Shown one piece after another: positions 7,062 to 15,024 of a stretch of DNA of 25,277 bases. The DNA comes from Chryseobacterium sp. UBA6632 (lineage in GTDB: Bacteria > Bacteroidota > Bacteroidia > Flavobacteriales > Weeksellaceae). Where the stretch lies: positions 1 through 25,277 of the forward strand of contig DKLU01000045.1 of the NCBI GenBank assembly GCA_002455915.1, written 5' to 3'. The number at the start of each line of letters is the position of its first letter. Position 1 is the first letter of the stretch. Under the pieces are notes generated by a model. It worked only from the letters and a program-made list of their open reading frames with translations, did not search any database and had not been told where the DNA came from. Position numbers and translations under genes: made by a program.

Positions 7062-7985
7062 ATGAAACTTTTAGTTGTAGGAAGTGTTGCATTTGACGCA
7101 ATCGAAACGCCATTTGGGAAAACAGATAAAATTTTAGGAGGTGCCGCTACTTATATTGGTATTACTTCGTCTATTTTAGGCGTAAAATCCGGAATCGTTT
7201 CTGTAGTAGGAGGAGATTTCCCACAAGAACATCTGGATATGTTTACCAATAGAGATATTAACATTGAGGGGCTTGAGATCGTAAAAGAAGGTAAAACTTT
7301 CTTCTGGGCTGGTAAATACCACAACGACTTGAATACGAGAGATACGTTGGCTACAGAAGTAAACGTATTAGAGAACTTCGACCCGAAAATCCCAGATTCT
7401 ATGCAAGATGCAGAGATCTTATTATTAGGAAACCTTCACCCGGGAGTGCAACTTTCAGTTCTTGAAAAGATGAATACGCGTCCGAAGCTGGTAATCCTTG
7501 ATACAATGAATTTCTGGATGGATTCTGCGTTGGATATTTTGATGGATATGATTGCTAAAACAGATGTGATCACTATCAATGATGAAGAAGCAAGACAACT
7601 TTCAGGAGAATATTCTCTGGTAAAAGCAGCTAAGAAGATTCATACAATGGGACCGAAATATGTGATCATTAAAAAAGGAGAGCATGGTGCTTTACTTTTC
7701 CATGATAGCAAAGTATTCGCGATTCCTGCATTGCCGTTAGAAGATGTATTCGATCCAACAGGAGCGGGAGATACTTTCGCGGGAGGTTTTGCAGCGTACT
7801 TGGCTAAAAAAGAAAAGATTGATTTCGAAACTATGAAATCTGCTTTAATCGTAGGTTCTGCAATGGCTTCTTTCACGGTTGAAAAATTCGGAACAGAAAG
7901 AATTCAGGAAGTAGGCGAAGCGGATATGTTCAGCAGATTGAGACAATTTAAAGAATTGACGACTTTTGATGTAGAACTGCAATAA
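7062..7985 (+). CDS. PfkB family sugar/nucleoside kinase
   Basis: The 307-residue ribokinase-like protein should phosphorylate a sugar or nucleoside with ATP in the cytosol. It has the N-terminal GGAATYIGITSSILG substrate/lid region (residues 26-40) and the C-terminal signature DPTGAGDTFAGGF (from Asp231), whose GAGD supplies the anion hole and catalytic Asp237. IKKGEHGALL (203-212) is the usual ATP-side strand. The start at 7062 (MKLLVVGSVAFD) gives the standard N-terminal beta strand; the frame is open to 7014, overlapping gldD, without family-like residues. It follows gldD by 31 bases and is probably co-transcribed. The substrate cannot be assigned; adenosine-, ribo- and fructokinase relatives are all possible. 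Confidence 0.93.
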   Translation: MKLLVVGSVAFDAIETPFGKTDKILGGAATYIGITSSILGVKSGIVSVVGGDFPQEHLDMFTNRDINIEGLEIVKEGKTFFWAGKYHNDLNTRDTLATEVNVLENFDPKIPDSMQDAEILLLGNLHPGVQLSVLEKMNTRPKLVILDTMNFWMDSALDILMDMIAKTDVITINDEEARQLSGEYSLVKAAKKIHTMGPKYVIIKKGEHGALLFHDSKVFAIPALPLEDVFDPTGAGDTFAGGFAAYLAKKEKIDFETMKSALIVGSAMASFTVEKFGTERIQEVGEADMFSRLRQFKELTTFDVELQ

Positions 7986-8043
7986 ATAAATCTTTTTAAG
8001 AAATATTTATAATAAAAAATTTAGTGTAATTCATTAAGAATTC

Positions 8044-8051
8044 TAAATTTG
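8044..8051 (+). promoter_or_regulatory. Putative -7 element (TAAATTTG) of the SurA-like gene
   Basis: TAAATTTG matches TAnnTTTG, is followed by CA, and lies 21 bases before the ATG at 8073. No convincing -33 TTG is seen. Confidence 0.5.
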
Positions 8052-8072
8052 CAACTTGTTTAAAATAGTAAA

Positions 8073-9446
8073 ATGATAAATAAACTAAAAATCACTTTTC
8101 TTTTTGGAGTTTTCATCATGTTATTTGCTACAAATACCATGAAAGCTCAGTTAAAACAAGGAGAATTAGTGGATGGTATTGCTGCTGTAATTGGTGATGA
8201 AATTGTTTTGGAGTCTGATATCAACGAGCAGATAAATTACGCAAAACAACAGGGGGCATCCAGTAATGTTGATAAGTGTGATTTCCTTGAAAATCTTCTT
8301 AACAATAAGCTTTTGGTATATGAAGCTAAAAAAGATACCTTAATTGAAAACCGTTCTGCGGCTATCAAAGATCAGGCAAATGCTAAATATCAGCAGATGC
8401 TTTCTCAGTTTCCGGACGAGAAAACAATGTTGGCAGCGTATAAATTCAGAAATGGTTATGAAATGAAAAATGCCATTGAAAAAATTGACACCGACCAATA
8501 TTACGGACAGGCTAAATACCAGAGAGTTACTGAAAAGGCAGACGTTACACCAAACGAAGTAACAGATTTCTATAACTTATATAAAAGCCAGCTTCCTGAG
8601 ATTAAGGATGAGGTTTCTTTAGCTCAGATCGAGATGGCTCCGAAGCTTACCGAAGCTCACAAACAGGAGATTATCAACAGACTGAAGAAAGTAAAAGCAG
8701 ATATTCAGGGAGGTGAAACTTTTGAAAGCCAGGCAAGAATTTATTCTGAAGATACAGGATCTGCGTCTAACGGTGGTTTGTATAAAAACATCAACAAAGG
8801 GCAGATGGTAAAAGCGTTTGAAGCAACTGCTTTGAACCTTCAGGAAGGAGAAATCTCTGATCCTGTAGAATCTGAATTTGGTTATCATTTAATTCAGTTG
8901 ATAAAAAAATCAGGAAAGCAGTATGATGCAAGACATATTCTTTTAAAAGCGACTCCTACAGACGAGGAGATTACAACGGCTAAAAAGAAACTGGATAGTA
9001 TCAGAACGTTAATTCTTGATGGTAAAATTACCTTTAAAGATGCCGCGTTTAAATTCTCGGATGATAAAAGAACGAAGTTCAACGGAGGGGTGATTCCAGG
9101 ATCTGACGGTTCAAACAAACTGGAAAGAGAAAGTATTCCGGGAACAATCAGCTACGAATTAGCTGGTCTTAACAAAGATGATATTACAACAGCTTTTGAT
9201 GACGTTGATGACAGAGAAAGAAAAGTGGTAAAGATCATTAAAGTGGAAGACGTAATTCCTGCGCACCAGATTAAGCTTGAAACTGACTATGACAGAATAA
9301 AGCAAATGGCGCTTAATAAAAAGAAAAGCGAAATGGTTGAAAAGTTTGTGAATTCAAAACTGCCCACTACCTTTATTTCCATCGACAAGCGTTACGATAC
9401 TTGTCAGCTGAAAGGCAACTGGAATAAAGACGCCATCAAAAAATAA
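8073..9446 (+). CDS. Periplasmic peptidyl-prolyl isomerase, SurA-like
   Basis: This 457-residue protein is a periplasmic chaperone/isomerase of the SurA type that helps outer-membrane proteins fold. Residues 1-25 are a signal peptide with a likely cleavage after MKA. An N-terminal SurA-like helical region (VDGIAAVIGDEIVLESDINEQI, from 33) follows. Then come two parvulin domains, roughly 179-279 and 285-392; the second opens with ARHILLKATPTDEE and the first ends ESEFGYHLIQL, both parvulin hallmarks. The ATG at 8073 gives the signal peptide and follows a TAnnTTTG box. It is a single gene with its own terminator. Bacteroidota often carry several such isomerases, so orthology to E. coli SurA is likely but not certain. 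Confidence 0.93.
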   Translation: MINKLKITFLFGVFIMLFATNTMKAQLKQGELVDGIAAVIGDEIVLESDINEQINYAKQQGASSNVDKCDFLENLLNNKLLVYEAKKDTLIENRSAAIKDQANAKYQQMLSQFPDEKTMLAAYKFRNGYEMKNAIEKIDTDQYYGQAKYQRVTEKADVTPNEVTDFYNLYKSQLPEIKDEVSLAQIEMAPKLTEAHKQEIINRLKKVKADIQGGETFESQARIYSEDTGSASNGGLYKNINKGQMVKAFEATALNLQEGEISDPVESEFGYHLIQLIKKSGKQYDARHILLKATPTDEEITTAKKKLDSIRTLILDGKITFKDAAFKFSDDKRTKFNGGVIPGSDGSNKLERESIPGTISYELAGLNKDDITTAFDDVDDRERKVVKIIKVEDVIPAHQIKLETDYDRIKQMALNKKKSEMVEKFVNSKLPTTFISIDKRYDTCQLKGNWNKDAIKK

Positions 9447-9450
9447 ACAA

Positions 9451-9480
9451 AAAACCTTCAGAAGTTCTGGAGGTTTTTTT
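9451..9480 (+). terminator. Rho-independent terminator after the SurA-like gene
   Basis: AAAACCTTCAG (9451-9461) pairs with CTGGAGGTTTT (9467-9477) with one mismatch over a five-base loop, then continues in T. It begins four bases after the stop codon. Confidence 0.88.
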
Positions 9481-9536
9481 ATGCAAAAAAGTGCTGAAAT
9501 ACTTTGTGGAAGCGTGGTTTTTATTATTTTTACAAT

Positions 9537-10526
9537 ATGAGCCAATTTATAGATTTCAATTCAGCTAAAAAACTTCACGATATGCATCAGAATCAAAATA
9601 GAATTACGGAATTGTTTAATATTCAATATCCTATCATTCAGGCTGGGATGATTTGGCATTCAGGCTGGAGACTGGCCTCGGCGGTTTCAAATTGTGGTGG
9701 ATTGGGATTAATTGGTTCAGCAAGTATGTATCCTGATATTTTGCGTGAAAATATTCAAAAATGTAAGAAAGCTACGGATAAACCTTTTGGGGTAAATGTT
9801 GCTTTGCTTTACCCGAATTTAGAAGAAATTATCAATATTATTTTGGAAGAAGGCGTGAAGATCGTTTTTACTTCAGCCGGAAGCCCGAAAGCGTATACTG
9901 AAACACTTCAGAAGGAAGGTGTAAAAGTCGCTCACGTAGTTTCTTCTACGAAATTTGCCGTGAAATGTGAAGATGCAGGAGTTGATGCTATTGTTGCGGA
10001 AGGTTTCGAAGCAGGCGGTCACAACGGAAGAGACGAAACAACAACTTTTTGTTTGATTCCAAACGTCAGAAAACATATTTCAAAACCATTAATCGCAGCC
10101 GGTGGAATTGCTTTAGGTTCTCAGATGAAAGCGGCAATGATTTTGGGTGCAGACGGCGTTCAGATCGGTTCCCGTTTTGCAGCAACAACAGAAGCCAGTG
10201 CGCACGATAATTGGAAACAAAAAATCACACAACTTCAGGAAGGCGATACACATTTAACTTTGAAAGAATTGGCGCCTGTAAGAATGGTCAAGAATAAGTT
10301 CTTTAACGAGCTTGAAGAAATTTATAACGTGGGAAGAAATAAAGAATCTCTGATCGCTTCTTTAGGCCGTGCCAGAGCAAAAAAAGGAATGTTCGAAGGG
10401 GATATGGAAGATGGCGAATTAGAAATCGGGCAGGTTTCGGCTTTGATTAATGAGGTTTTACCCGTGGAAACTGTTTTCCAAAATTTATTGAAAGAATTTA
10501 ACGAAACAAGCAATCCGAGCTTATAA
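9537..10526 (+). CDS. NAD(P)H-dependent flavin oxidoreductase, nitronate monooxygenase/FabK-like
   Basis: The protein is a TIM-barrel FMN enzyme of the 2-nitropropane dioxygenase family, which includes nitronate monooxygenases and the enoyl-ACP reductase FabK. Visible signatures are NIQYPIIQAGMIW near the N-terminus, GGLGLIGSASM, EGFEAGGHNGRDETTTF (with the His used by nitronate monooxygenases), LIAAGGIALG, and the FMN phosphate site GADGVQIGSRFAATTE. The start is uncertain. The ATG at 9537 gives 329 residues; the ATG at 9582 (MHQNQNRITELF) gives 314 and begins closer to typical relatives. An ATG at 9504 is open but overlaps a likely promoter region. The alpha/beta hydrolase follows 15 bases downstream, suggesting an operon. 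Whether it acts on nitronates or on enoyl-ACP cannot be decided here. Confidence 0.93.
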   Translation: MSQFIDFNSAKKLHDMHQNQNRITELFNIQYPIIQAGMIWHSGWRLASAVSNCGGLGLIGSASMYPDILRENIQKCKKATDKPFGVNVALLYPNLEEIINIILEEGVKIVFTSAGSPKAYTETLQKEGVKVAHVVSSTKFAVKCEDAGVDAIVAEGFEAGGHNGRDETTTFCLIPNVRKHISKPLIAAGGIALGSQMKAAMILGADGVQIGSRFAATTEASAHDNWKQKITQLQEGDTHLTLKELAPVRMVKNKFFNELEEIYNVGRNKESLIASLGRARAKKGMFEGDMEDGELEIGQVSALINEVLPVETVFQNLLKEFNETSNPSL

Positions 10527-10541
10527 TCAAAGTTTAAAGTA

Positions 10542-11318
10542 ATGGAAGGAAGGATTATCGATGTAAATGATAAAAAACTTTATACAGAATATAATAATTC
10601 ATTTAAAAATAAACCAACAATTGTCTTTTTACATGATTCTTTAGGTTCGACTCAACTTTGGAGAGATTTTCCTGCAAAATTGGCAGAAGCTACACAATGT
10701 AATACTTTGGTTTACGATCGTTTAGGCTACGGAAAATCTTTCCCGATGCCAACTCATGAACGAGAAAATAATTACATGGAATCTGAAGCCGATTTGCTGA
10801 ATGATCTTTTGAATGAATTAAATATAAATAATGTCATTCTTTTCGGTCACAGCGATGGCGGAACAATCGCGTTAATTACAGCTTCAAAATACCCTGAAAA
10901 AATAAAAGTAACTATCTGCGAAGCCGGACATATTTTCGTGGAAGATGTAACGGTAAAAGGCGTAAAAGATGTGTTGGAAGCTTACAAAACAACTAATCTT
11001 CCTGAGCGTTTACAAAAATACCATGGTGATAAAGTGGAAATGATTGTCAAAGCTTGGACTGAAATTTGGTTAAGCTACCGATTCAGAACCTTGAATATTG
11101 AATATTTGCTGAAAAATATAACGTCTCCGTTATTGTTTATCCAAGGTGAAGCTGACGAATACGGAACTTTGGAACAGGTGGAAAAAACAATTTCGCAAGT
11201 AAGTGGAAGAGCAGAAAAATTTATTATTCCCAATATTGGACATACACCGCACAAGGAAAATCCGGAGGTAGTTTTAGAAAGGTCAAAAGAATTTATTACT
11301 ACAGTTTTGAATTCTTAA
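10542..11318 (+). CDS. Alpha/beta-fold hydrolase
   Basis: The 258-residue protein is a cytosolic alpha/beta hydrolase. The oxyanion-hole strand IVFLHDSLGS (27-36) is followed by the nucleophile elbow GHSDGG with Ser104. The acid is probably Asp205 in QGEADEYGT, and the base is His234 in NIGHTPH. The cap region spans roughly 135-190. No signal peptide is present. It lies 15 bases after the flavin oxidoreductase gene and is probably co-transcribed. A palindromic terminator-like sequence follows. The substrate is unknown; esterases, proline iminopeptidase-like and dienelactone hydrolase-like enzymes share this layout. Confidence 0.92.
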   Translation: MEGRIIDVNDKKLYTEYNNSFKNKPTIVFLHDSLGSTQLWRDFPAKLAEATQCNTLVYDRLGYGKSFPMPTHERENNYMESEADLLNDLLNELNINNVILFGHSDGGTIALITASKYPEKIKVTICEAGHIFVEDVTVKGVKDVLEAYKTTNLPERLQKYHGDKVEMIVKAWTEIWLSYRFRTLNIEYLLKNITSPLLFIQGEADEYGTLEQVEKTISQVSGRAEKFIIPNIGHTPHKENPEVVLERSKEFITTVLNS

Positions 11319-11330
11319 AGCATCAATAGG

Positions 11331-11348
11331 AGCGGACTTTAGTCCGCT
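11331..11348. terminator. Palindromic terminator AGCGGACT-TT-AGTCCGCT
   Basis: Bases 11331-11338 and 11341-11348 form a perfect 8-bp GC-rich stem around TT, followed by TTTACTTTTTT. It lies 12 bases after the hydrolase stop, between convergent genes. A second related palindrome follows at 11373-11386. Confidence 0.7.
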
Positions 11349-11372
11349 TTACTTTTTTAAAACAGATAGTAA

Positions 11373-11386
11373 TTGGCTTTAGCCAA
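11373..11386. repeat. Small palindrome TTGGCT-TT-AGCCAA
   Basis: A perfect 6-bp inverted repeat with the same central CTTTAG core as the hairpin 30 bases upstream. It lies 14 bases past the end of the minus-strand HD-domain gene at 11401, so it may stop transcription from that side. Confidence 0.55.
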
Positions 11387-11400
11387 AGCTTAAAATTCAT

Positions 11401-12021
11401 CTATAAAGTCTCAATTTCAAATAAAATATTCTCTCTTGCTCTAGCTTCATATTTTTTTCTAAAAACATCCGTTTTAAAAATATTTTCAAGCTCTAAAAAA
11501 TGTTTCAAAACTTTTTTTCTTCCAGGTTTATACAAAAAATCAGGATAGATAGAATATTCTTTTCGAATCTTTTTGGTGTAATCTAAATAGGTTTCCCACT
11601 CTTTTCCAAGAATCGAAAGATCTGCATCCAAAAGATAATTCGTGTCTTTGTTTTCCGATTTTTGGTGAGATTTTGTGGCTAAGATTTGAAAATGGATTTC
11701 AGAAATATCAGCAGTGTTTAGGTTTAATTGCTGAAGCTTTTTTCTTGCAAAATCGGCACTTTTCTCTTCATTAGTTTTGGATGAAGCATCATAAATAACA
11801 TCATGATAAAATACAGAAAATGAAATATTTGTAAAGTTTAAAATTTGATCTTTTACGGCATCAAGCTCTAAAAACATATTTTCCAAATGTTCCAAATTAT
11901 GATAATGTCTGCTTTTCCCAGAATATTTCTTTTCGATTTCCTGCCATAAAGAGTCAATCAAATTTTGATCTTGTGTAAATGGAAAGCAGGTTTGTGTAAA
12001 TCTTTCTTTCAGTTCCATCAT
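11401..12021 (-). CDS. HD-superfamily metal-dependent phosphohydrolase (COG4339-like)
   Basis: The 206-residue protein resembles the small bacterial family of predicted HD phosphohydrolases. Metal-binding signatures are RHYHNLEH (His39, His41, His45), FYHDVIYD (the HD pair His73-Asp74), and LLDADLSILG (Asp132/Asp134). Its substrate is not known for the family. The start is at 12021 (two adjacent ATGs, 12021 and 12018). The frame is open to 12102, but that would overlap the rhodanese gene, and the extra residues do not look like family sequence. It lies 28 bases downstream of the rhodanese gene on the same strand, with a terminator hairpin between them. Confidence 0.9.
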   Translation of the reverse strand: MMELKERFTQTCFPFTQDQNLIDSLWQEIEKKYSGKSRHYHNLEHLENMFLELDAVKDQILNFTNISFSVFYHDVIYDASSKTNEEKSADFARKKLQQLNLNTADISEIHFQILATKSHQKSENKDTNYLLDADLSILGKEWETYLDYTKKIRKEYSIYPDFLYKPGRKKVLKHFLELENIFKTDVFRKKYEARARENILFEIETL

Positions 12022-12033
12022 TGAGTATTTTAG

Positions 12034-12063
12034 ATAAAAAAAGGAACTTTTAAAAAGTTCCTT
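12034..12063 (-). terminator. Terminator hairpin overlapping the rhodanese stop codon
   Basis: Read on the minus strand, AAGGAACTTTT and AAAAGTTCCTT (12053-12063 and 12041-12051 on the plus strand) form a long stem followed by seven T. The rhodanese stop codon (12050-12052) lies in the loop. It stands between the rhodanese and HD genes, so read-through or a separate promoter is needed for the HD gene. Confidence 0.75.
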
Positions 12064-12349
12064 GATTTGCTTCCAGATTCGCTTTAAGCTCAGCCCAACC
12101 ACCGCCGTTATAGCCGTCTTTTAAGCCTTGCGAATTAAGATATTCCAACGCTTTTCCGCTTCTGTTTCCGCTTCTGCAGAACAAAATAACAGGTTTTTCG
12201 ATAGATAAAATTTCTTCCTGTCTGTCTTCTACTTCACCTAGCGGGATATTTTTAGCCCCTTCAATATTTCCGTCCATTTCCAATTCCATTGGCTCACGAA
12301 CATCAATTAATTCATAATTTCCTGATTTTATTACTTCTGCTAAAGACAT
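12050..12349 (-). CDS. Rhodanese-like domain protein
   Basis: A 99-residue single-domain rhodanese, expected to carry a persulfide sulfur on its active Cys and transfer it to an acceptor in the cytosol. The N-terminal strand [11 protein letters not shown] (13-23) is the CH2A-like motif, and the active-site loop is FCRSGNRSG with Cys58. No signal peptide is seen. The length is the minimum for one rhodanese fold. It is divergent from queG, whose start lies about 120 bases away. The sulfur acceptor is unknown. Confidence 0.93.
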   Translation of the reverse strand: MSLAEVIKSGNYELIDVREPMELEMDGNIEGAKNIPLGEVEDRQEEILSIEKPVILFCRSGNRSGKALEYLNSQGLKDGYNGGGWAELKANLEANQGTF

Positions 12350-12452
12350 AATTGTTACTATTTAGAGTTAAAAAAAATATTAAATGGAGTATTCCAAAGA
12401 TGCATACCTTTGTTTAATATTCCAAAGTCTAAACAAATTTATAAAATAATCT

Positions 12453-12460
12453 TAGTTTTG
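12453..12460 (+). promoter_or_regulatory. Putative -7 element (TAGTTTTG) of queG
   Basis: TAGTTTTG matches TAnnTTTG, is followed by CA, and sits 12 bases before the chosen queG ATG at 12473. It supports that start over the upstream in-frame ATG at 12410. Confidence 0.5.
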
Positions 12461-12472
12461 CAAGGCGAAATT

Positions 12473-13417
12473 ATGAATTCAAGTGCCGAAAAATATTCAC
12501 AGCTAATTAAAGCCAAAGCAAAAAGTTTTGGGTTTCAGAATTGTGGTATTTCAAAAGCAGATTTTTTAGAAGAAGAAGCCCCGAAACTTGAGCAATGGCT
12601 AAAGAATAATTTTCATGGAGAAATGAAATACATGGAAAATCATTTCGATAAAAGATTAGATCCCAGATTACTGGTAGAAGGTTCAAAATCTGTTATTTCG
12701 CTTTCTTATAATTACTTTCCCGAAGAAAAAATTTCCACGCTCGAGAATTTTAAGATCTCAAAATATGCTTATGCTGAAGATTATCATGAGGTGATAAAAG
12801 ATATTCTCCGAGAAATGGTTTCCGAACTGCAGGATGAAATCGGCGAATTTGGATTTCGGGTTTTTGTTGATTCTGCGCCCATTCTCGAAAGAAGTTGGGC
12901 TAAAAAATCAGGAATCGGATGGGTGGGTAAAAATGCGAACCTGATTACTAAGCAAAGCGGATCGTTTTATTTTTTAGCAGAAATTATTTGTGATTTAGAA
13001 CTTATTCCCGATCATCCAACAACAGATCATTGCGGTTCCTGCCGGAAATGTATTGACGCTTGTCCGACGAATGCCATTATTTCGGAAAAAATTGTTGACG
13101 GAAGCAAATGTATTTCTTACGCAACGATTGAATTAAAAAATGAAATTCCGGATTATTTTCACGATAAAATGGATGACTGGATGTTTGGATGTGATGTTTG
13201 CCAAGATGTATGCCCGTGGAATCGATTTTCAGCGCCTAATAAACAAAGTAAATTCCAGCCTAATGAATCATTGAAAAATTTCAAAAAGGGAGAATGGAAA
13301 GAACTTACGCAGGAACTTTTCTCAGAGATTTTCAGAAAATCTCCGGTTAAAAGAACCAAATTTGCAGGTTTGAAAAGAAATATTGAGTTCTTGGAAAAAT
13401 CTTCAGATAAAAAATAG
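12473..13417 (+). CDS. queG: Epoxyqueuosine reductase QueG
   Basis: QueG performs the last step of queuosine synthesis, reducing epoxyqueuosine in the tRNA wobble position using cobalamin and two 4Fe-4S clusters. The 314-residue product has the catalytic-site segment [21 protein letters not shown] (Asp133). It also has a ferredoxin-like cluster [12 protein letters not shown] (Cys187, 190, 193, 197) and a second set [10 protein letters not shown] (Cys240, 243, 247), with Cys213 as the probable eighth ligand. Length fits QueG without the extra HEAT-repeat domain found in E. coli. The ATG at 12473 follows a promoter box. A terminator-like hairpin lies about 150 bases downstream. Confidence 0.96.
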   Translation: MNSSAEKYSQLIKAKAKSFGFQNCGISKADFLEEEAPKLEQWLKNNFHGEMKYMENHFDKRLDPRLLVEGSKSVISLSYNYFPEEKISTLENFKISKYAYAEDYHEVIKDILREMVSELQDEIGEFGFRVFVDSAPILERSWAKKSGIGWVGKNANLITKQSGSFYFLAEIICDLELIPDHPTTDHCGSCRKCIDACPTNAIISEKIVDGSKCISYATIELKNEIPDYFHDKMDDWMFGCDVCQDVCPWNRFSAPNKQSKFQPNESLKNFKKGEWKELTQELFSEIFRKSPVKRTKFAGLKRNIEFLEKSSDKK

Positions 13418-13552
13418 GTCAGATTTTTGGTGATAAACCCTCGTTTGGAATTTTGTCTTTCCAAAGTTAAAGAAGATAATCGTCCATTCCTTACATTTTT
13501 CGTTGTAAGGAGGTTAAGATTTAACTGAATAAATTTCTGTAAAAGCCTTTCC

Positions 13553-13609
13553 TAAAAAGAAAAATTGACTTTCATGAGAGTATTTCTCCTGAAAATCAAC
13601 GTCTTTTTT
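13553..13609. terminator. Bidirectional terminator between queG and the micro-ORF
   Basis: TTGACTTTCATGAGA (13565-13579) pairs with TCTCCTGAAAATCAA (13585-13599) at 13 of 15 positions over a five-base loop. On the plus strand it is followed by TCTTTTTT; on the minus strand by a T-rich tract (complement of 13553-13564). It can close queG from the left and the minus-strand micro-ORF from the right. The micro-ORF stop codon lies at the edge of the stem. Confidence 0.75.
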
Positions 13610-13676
13610 GTACTCTTTTTGGAGCTACCTTTACTCTTACTTTAAATCTTTTCTGGGATTTGGTATTTTTACGCAT
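13596..13676 (-). CDS. Possible 26-residue very basic micro-protein
   Basis: The reading frame encodes MRKNTKSQKRFKVRVKVAPK and then RVQKRR. Thirteen of 26 residues are Lys or Arg, and none is acidic. It could be extended upstream to 13799, but that part is Phe/Ile-rich, antisense to the next gene's leader, and looks non-coding. Support for a real gene: the composition is orderly, the stop codon abuts a terminator hairpin oriented for this strand, and the space between queG and the DUF2459 gene is otherwise unexplained. Such peptides are often ribosome- or nucleic-acid-binding, but I recognise no family. A weak TTG...TATTTG promoter-like pair lies on this strand about 50-75 bases upstream. 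Confidence 0.5.
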   Translation of the reverse strand: MRKNTKSQKRFKVRVKVAPKRVQKRR

Positions 13677-13791
13677 ATTTGTGAATATTTCGTAATTAAA
13701 TGTAGTGATTTTTTCGATTAAAACAAATACTTTTACTAAAAATTGCAAATTAAATTTTATTAATCTTAAATTAAATATCACGGTGAGAAAA

Positions 13792-14460
13792 ATGTTCATC
13801 CTTTTAATAAAAACAATAGGAATTATTTTAGGAATTGTTGTTCTGTATGTTGCTCTGGGCTACCTTTTACCTTTCATTAAAGTTTCGGCAAAAGATGACG
13901 GACAGAAAAAAGAAATTCCGATTTATATTTATACCAACGGAGTTCACACAGATATTGTGATGCCTGTAAAAAATGATCTGGAAGACTGGAGTACGAAAAT
14001 TCCTTTTGCTAATACACTTTCTAAAAGAACAGATTACAATTATGTCGGGGTCGGTTGGGGCGATAAAGGTTTTTATCTAGATACACCAACTTGGGCAGAT
14101 CTGAAATTTTCAACAGCATTTAAAGCAGCATTCTGGTTAAGCGAATCTGCGATGCACTGTACCTATTATAAAGTTATGAAGGAAGGTGATGATTGCAAGA
14201 AGATCATGATTAGCCGTGAACAGTATAAAAAGTTAGTCACTTTTGTCAATGATAAATTTGATAAAGATCAAAACGAAAATTTTATTTTGATTCCTACCAA
14301 TGCGGTTTACAGCGATAACGACGCATTTTATGATGCCAAAGGAAAATATAGTTTTCTGAATACTTGTAATACCTGGGCTAATGATGCTTTGAAAGCTGCC
14401 GGACAAAAAGCTGCATTTTGGACACCAACCGATTCGGGGATATTTTTACATTATAAATAA
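13792..14460 (+). CDS. DUF2459/TIGR02117 family protein
   Basis: The 222-residue protein resembles the DUF2459 (TIGR02117, 'urease region') family of unknown function. Residues 1-24 form one N-terminal membrane segment (FILLIKTIGIILGIVVLYVA), so the rest is probably periplasmic. Conserved-looking motifs are YTNGVHTDIVMPV, VGVGWGDKGFYLDTPTWADL, and NTCNTWANDALKAAG. The Cys in NTCNTW and the His in VHTD are candidates for a Cys/His active site, which is inference. The ATG at 13792 is chosen; a GTG at 13783 is in frame and possible, and the frame is open to 13705. A terminator follows. Confidence 0.88.
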   Translation: MFILLIKTIGIILGIVVLYVALGYLLPFIKVSAKDDGQKKEIPIYIYTNGVHTDIVMPVKNDLEDWSTKIPFANTLSKRTDYNYVGVGWGDKGFYLDTPTWADLKFSTAFKAAFWLSESAMHCTYYKVMKEGDDCKKIMISREQYKKLVTFVNDKFDKDQNENFILIPTNAVYSDNDAFYDAKGKYSFLNTCNTWANDALKAAGQKAAFWTPTDSGIFLHYK

Positions 14461-14502
14461 TTTGTAGAAAATTTTAAACCCATTTTAAAATAAAAATAAA
14501 TG

Positions 14503-14526
14503 AACCACCTTTAAGGGTGGTTTTTT
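14503..14526 (+). terminator. Rho-independent terminator after the DUF2459 gene
   Basis: AACCACC (14503-14509) pairs perfectly with GGTGGTT (14516-14522) over a six-base loop and runs into T. It lies 42 bases after the stop codon. Confidence 0.85.
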
Positions 14527-14564
14527 ATGGTACTTTTATTGCATAAAACTTTTCAAAAAAAAGC

Positions 14565-15023
14565 ATGATTCATCAACTGTATCGCGAACAGCAATTAAAT
14601 TGCGACATCCAAACGGCCTGGAAATTTTTTTCTTCTGCCAATAATCTTTCAGAAATTACTCCAAAAGATATGAAATTCATCGTTTTAACGAAGTTTGAAA
14701 ACGATGAGATTTATGAAGGAATGATTATCGATTATTTTGTTTCGCCTTTGTTTGGAATTAAAATGAAATGGCAGACGGAGATTCTCAAAGTTGATTTTCA
14801 GAAAAGTTTTATTGATTTCCAGAAAAAAGGACCTTACAAGCTTTGGCATCATCATCATGAATTTATTGAAAATGAAAATGGTGTTTTAATGAAAGATACG
14901 GTTGATTATGAACTCCCTTTAGGCTTTTTAGGAGAAATTGCGCATACTATTTTGGTGAAAAAGAAACTGGAAGATATTTTTAATTACCGGTACAAAATCC
15001 TAGAAGAACGTTTTAATCGTTAA
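14565..15023 (+). CDS. SRPBCC family protein (START-like fold)
   Basis: The 152-residue protein resembles small SRPBCC (polyketide cyclase/START-like) ligand-binding proteins. It shows the family opening IHQLYREQQLNCDIQTAWKFFSSANNLSEITP, in which the helix after the first strand carries the 'a-W-x-f-F-s-x-x-x-n-L' pattern, and the central YEGMIIDYFVSPLFGIKMKW. There is a HHHH stretch within KLWHHHHEF. The ligand is unknown. Its stop is one base before the photolyase start, implying translational coupling. Genes of this type are, as I recall, frequently found next to cryptochrome/photolyase genes in bacteria. No signal peptide. Confidence 0.88.
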   Translation: MIHQLYREQQLNCDIQTAWKFFSSANNLSEITPKDMKFIVLTKFENDEIYEGMIIDYFVSPLFGIKMKWQTEILKVDFQKSFIDFQKKGPYKLWHHHHEFIENENGVLMKDTVDYELPLGFLGEIAHTILVKKKLEDIFNYRYKILEERFNR

Positions 15024-15024
15024 T

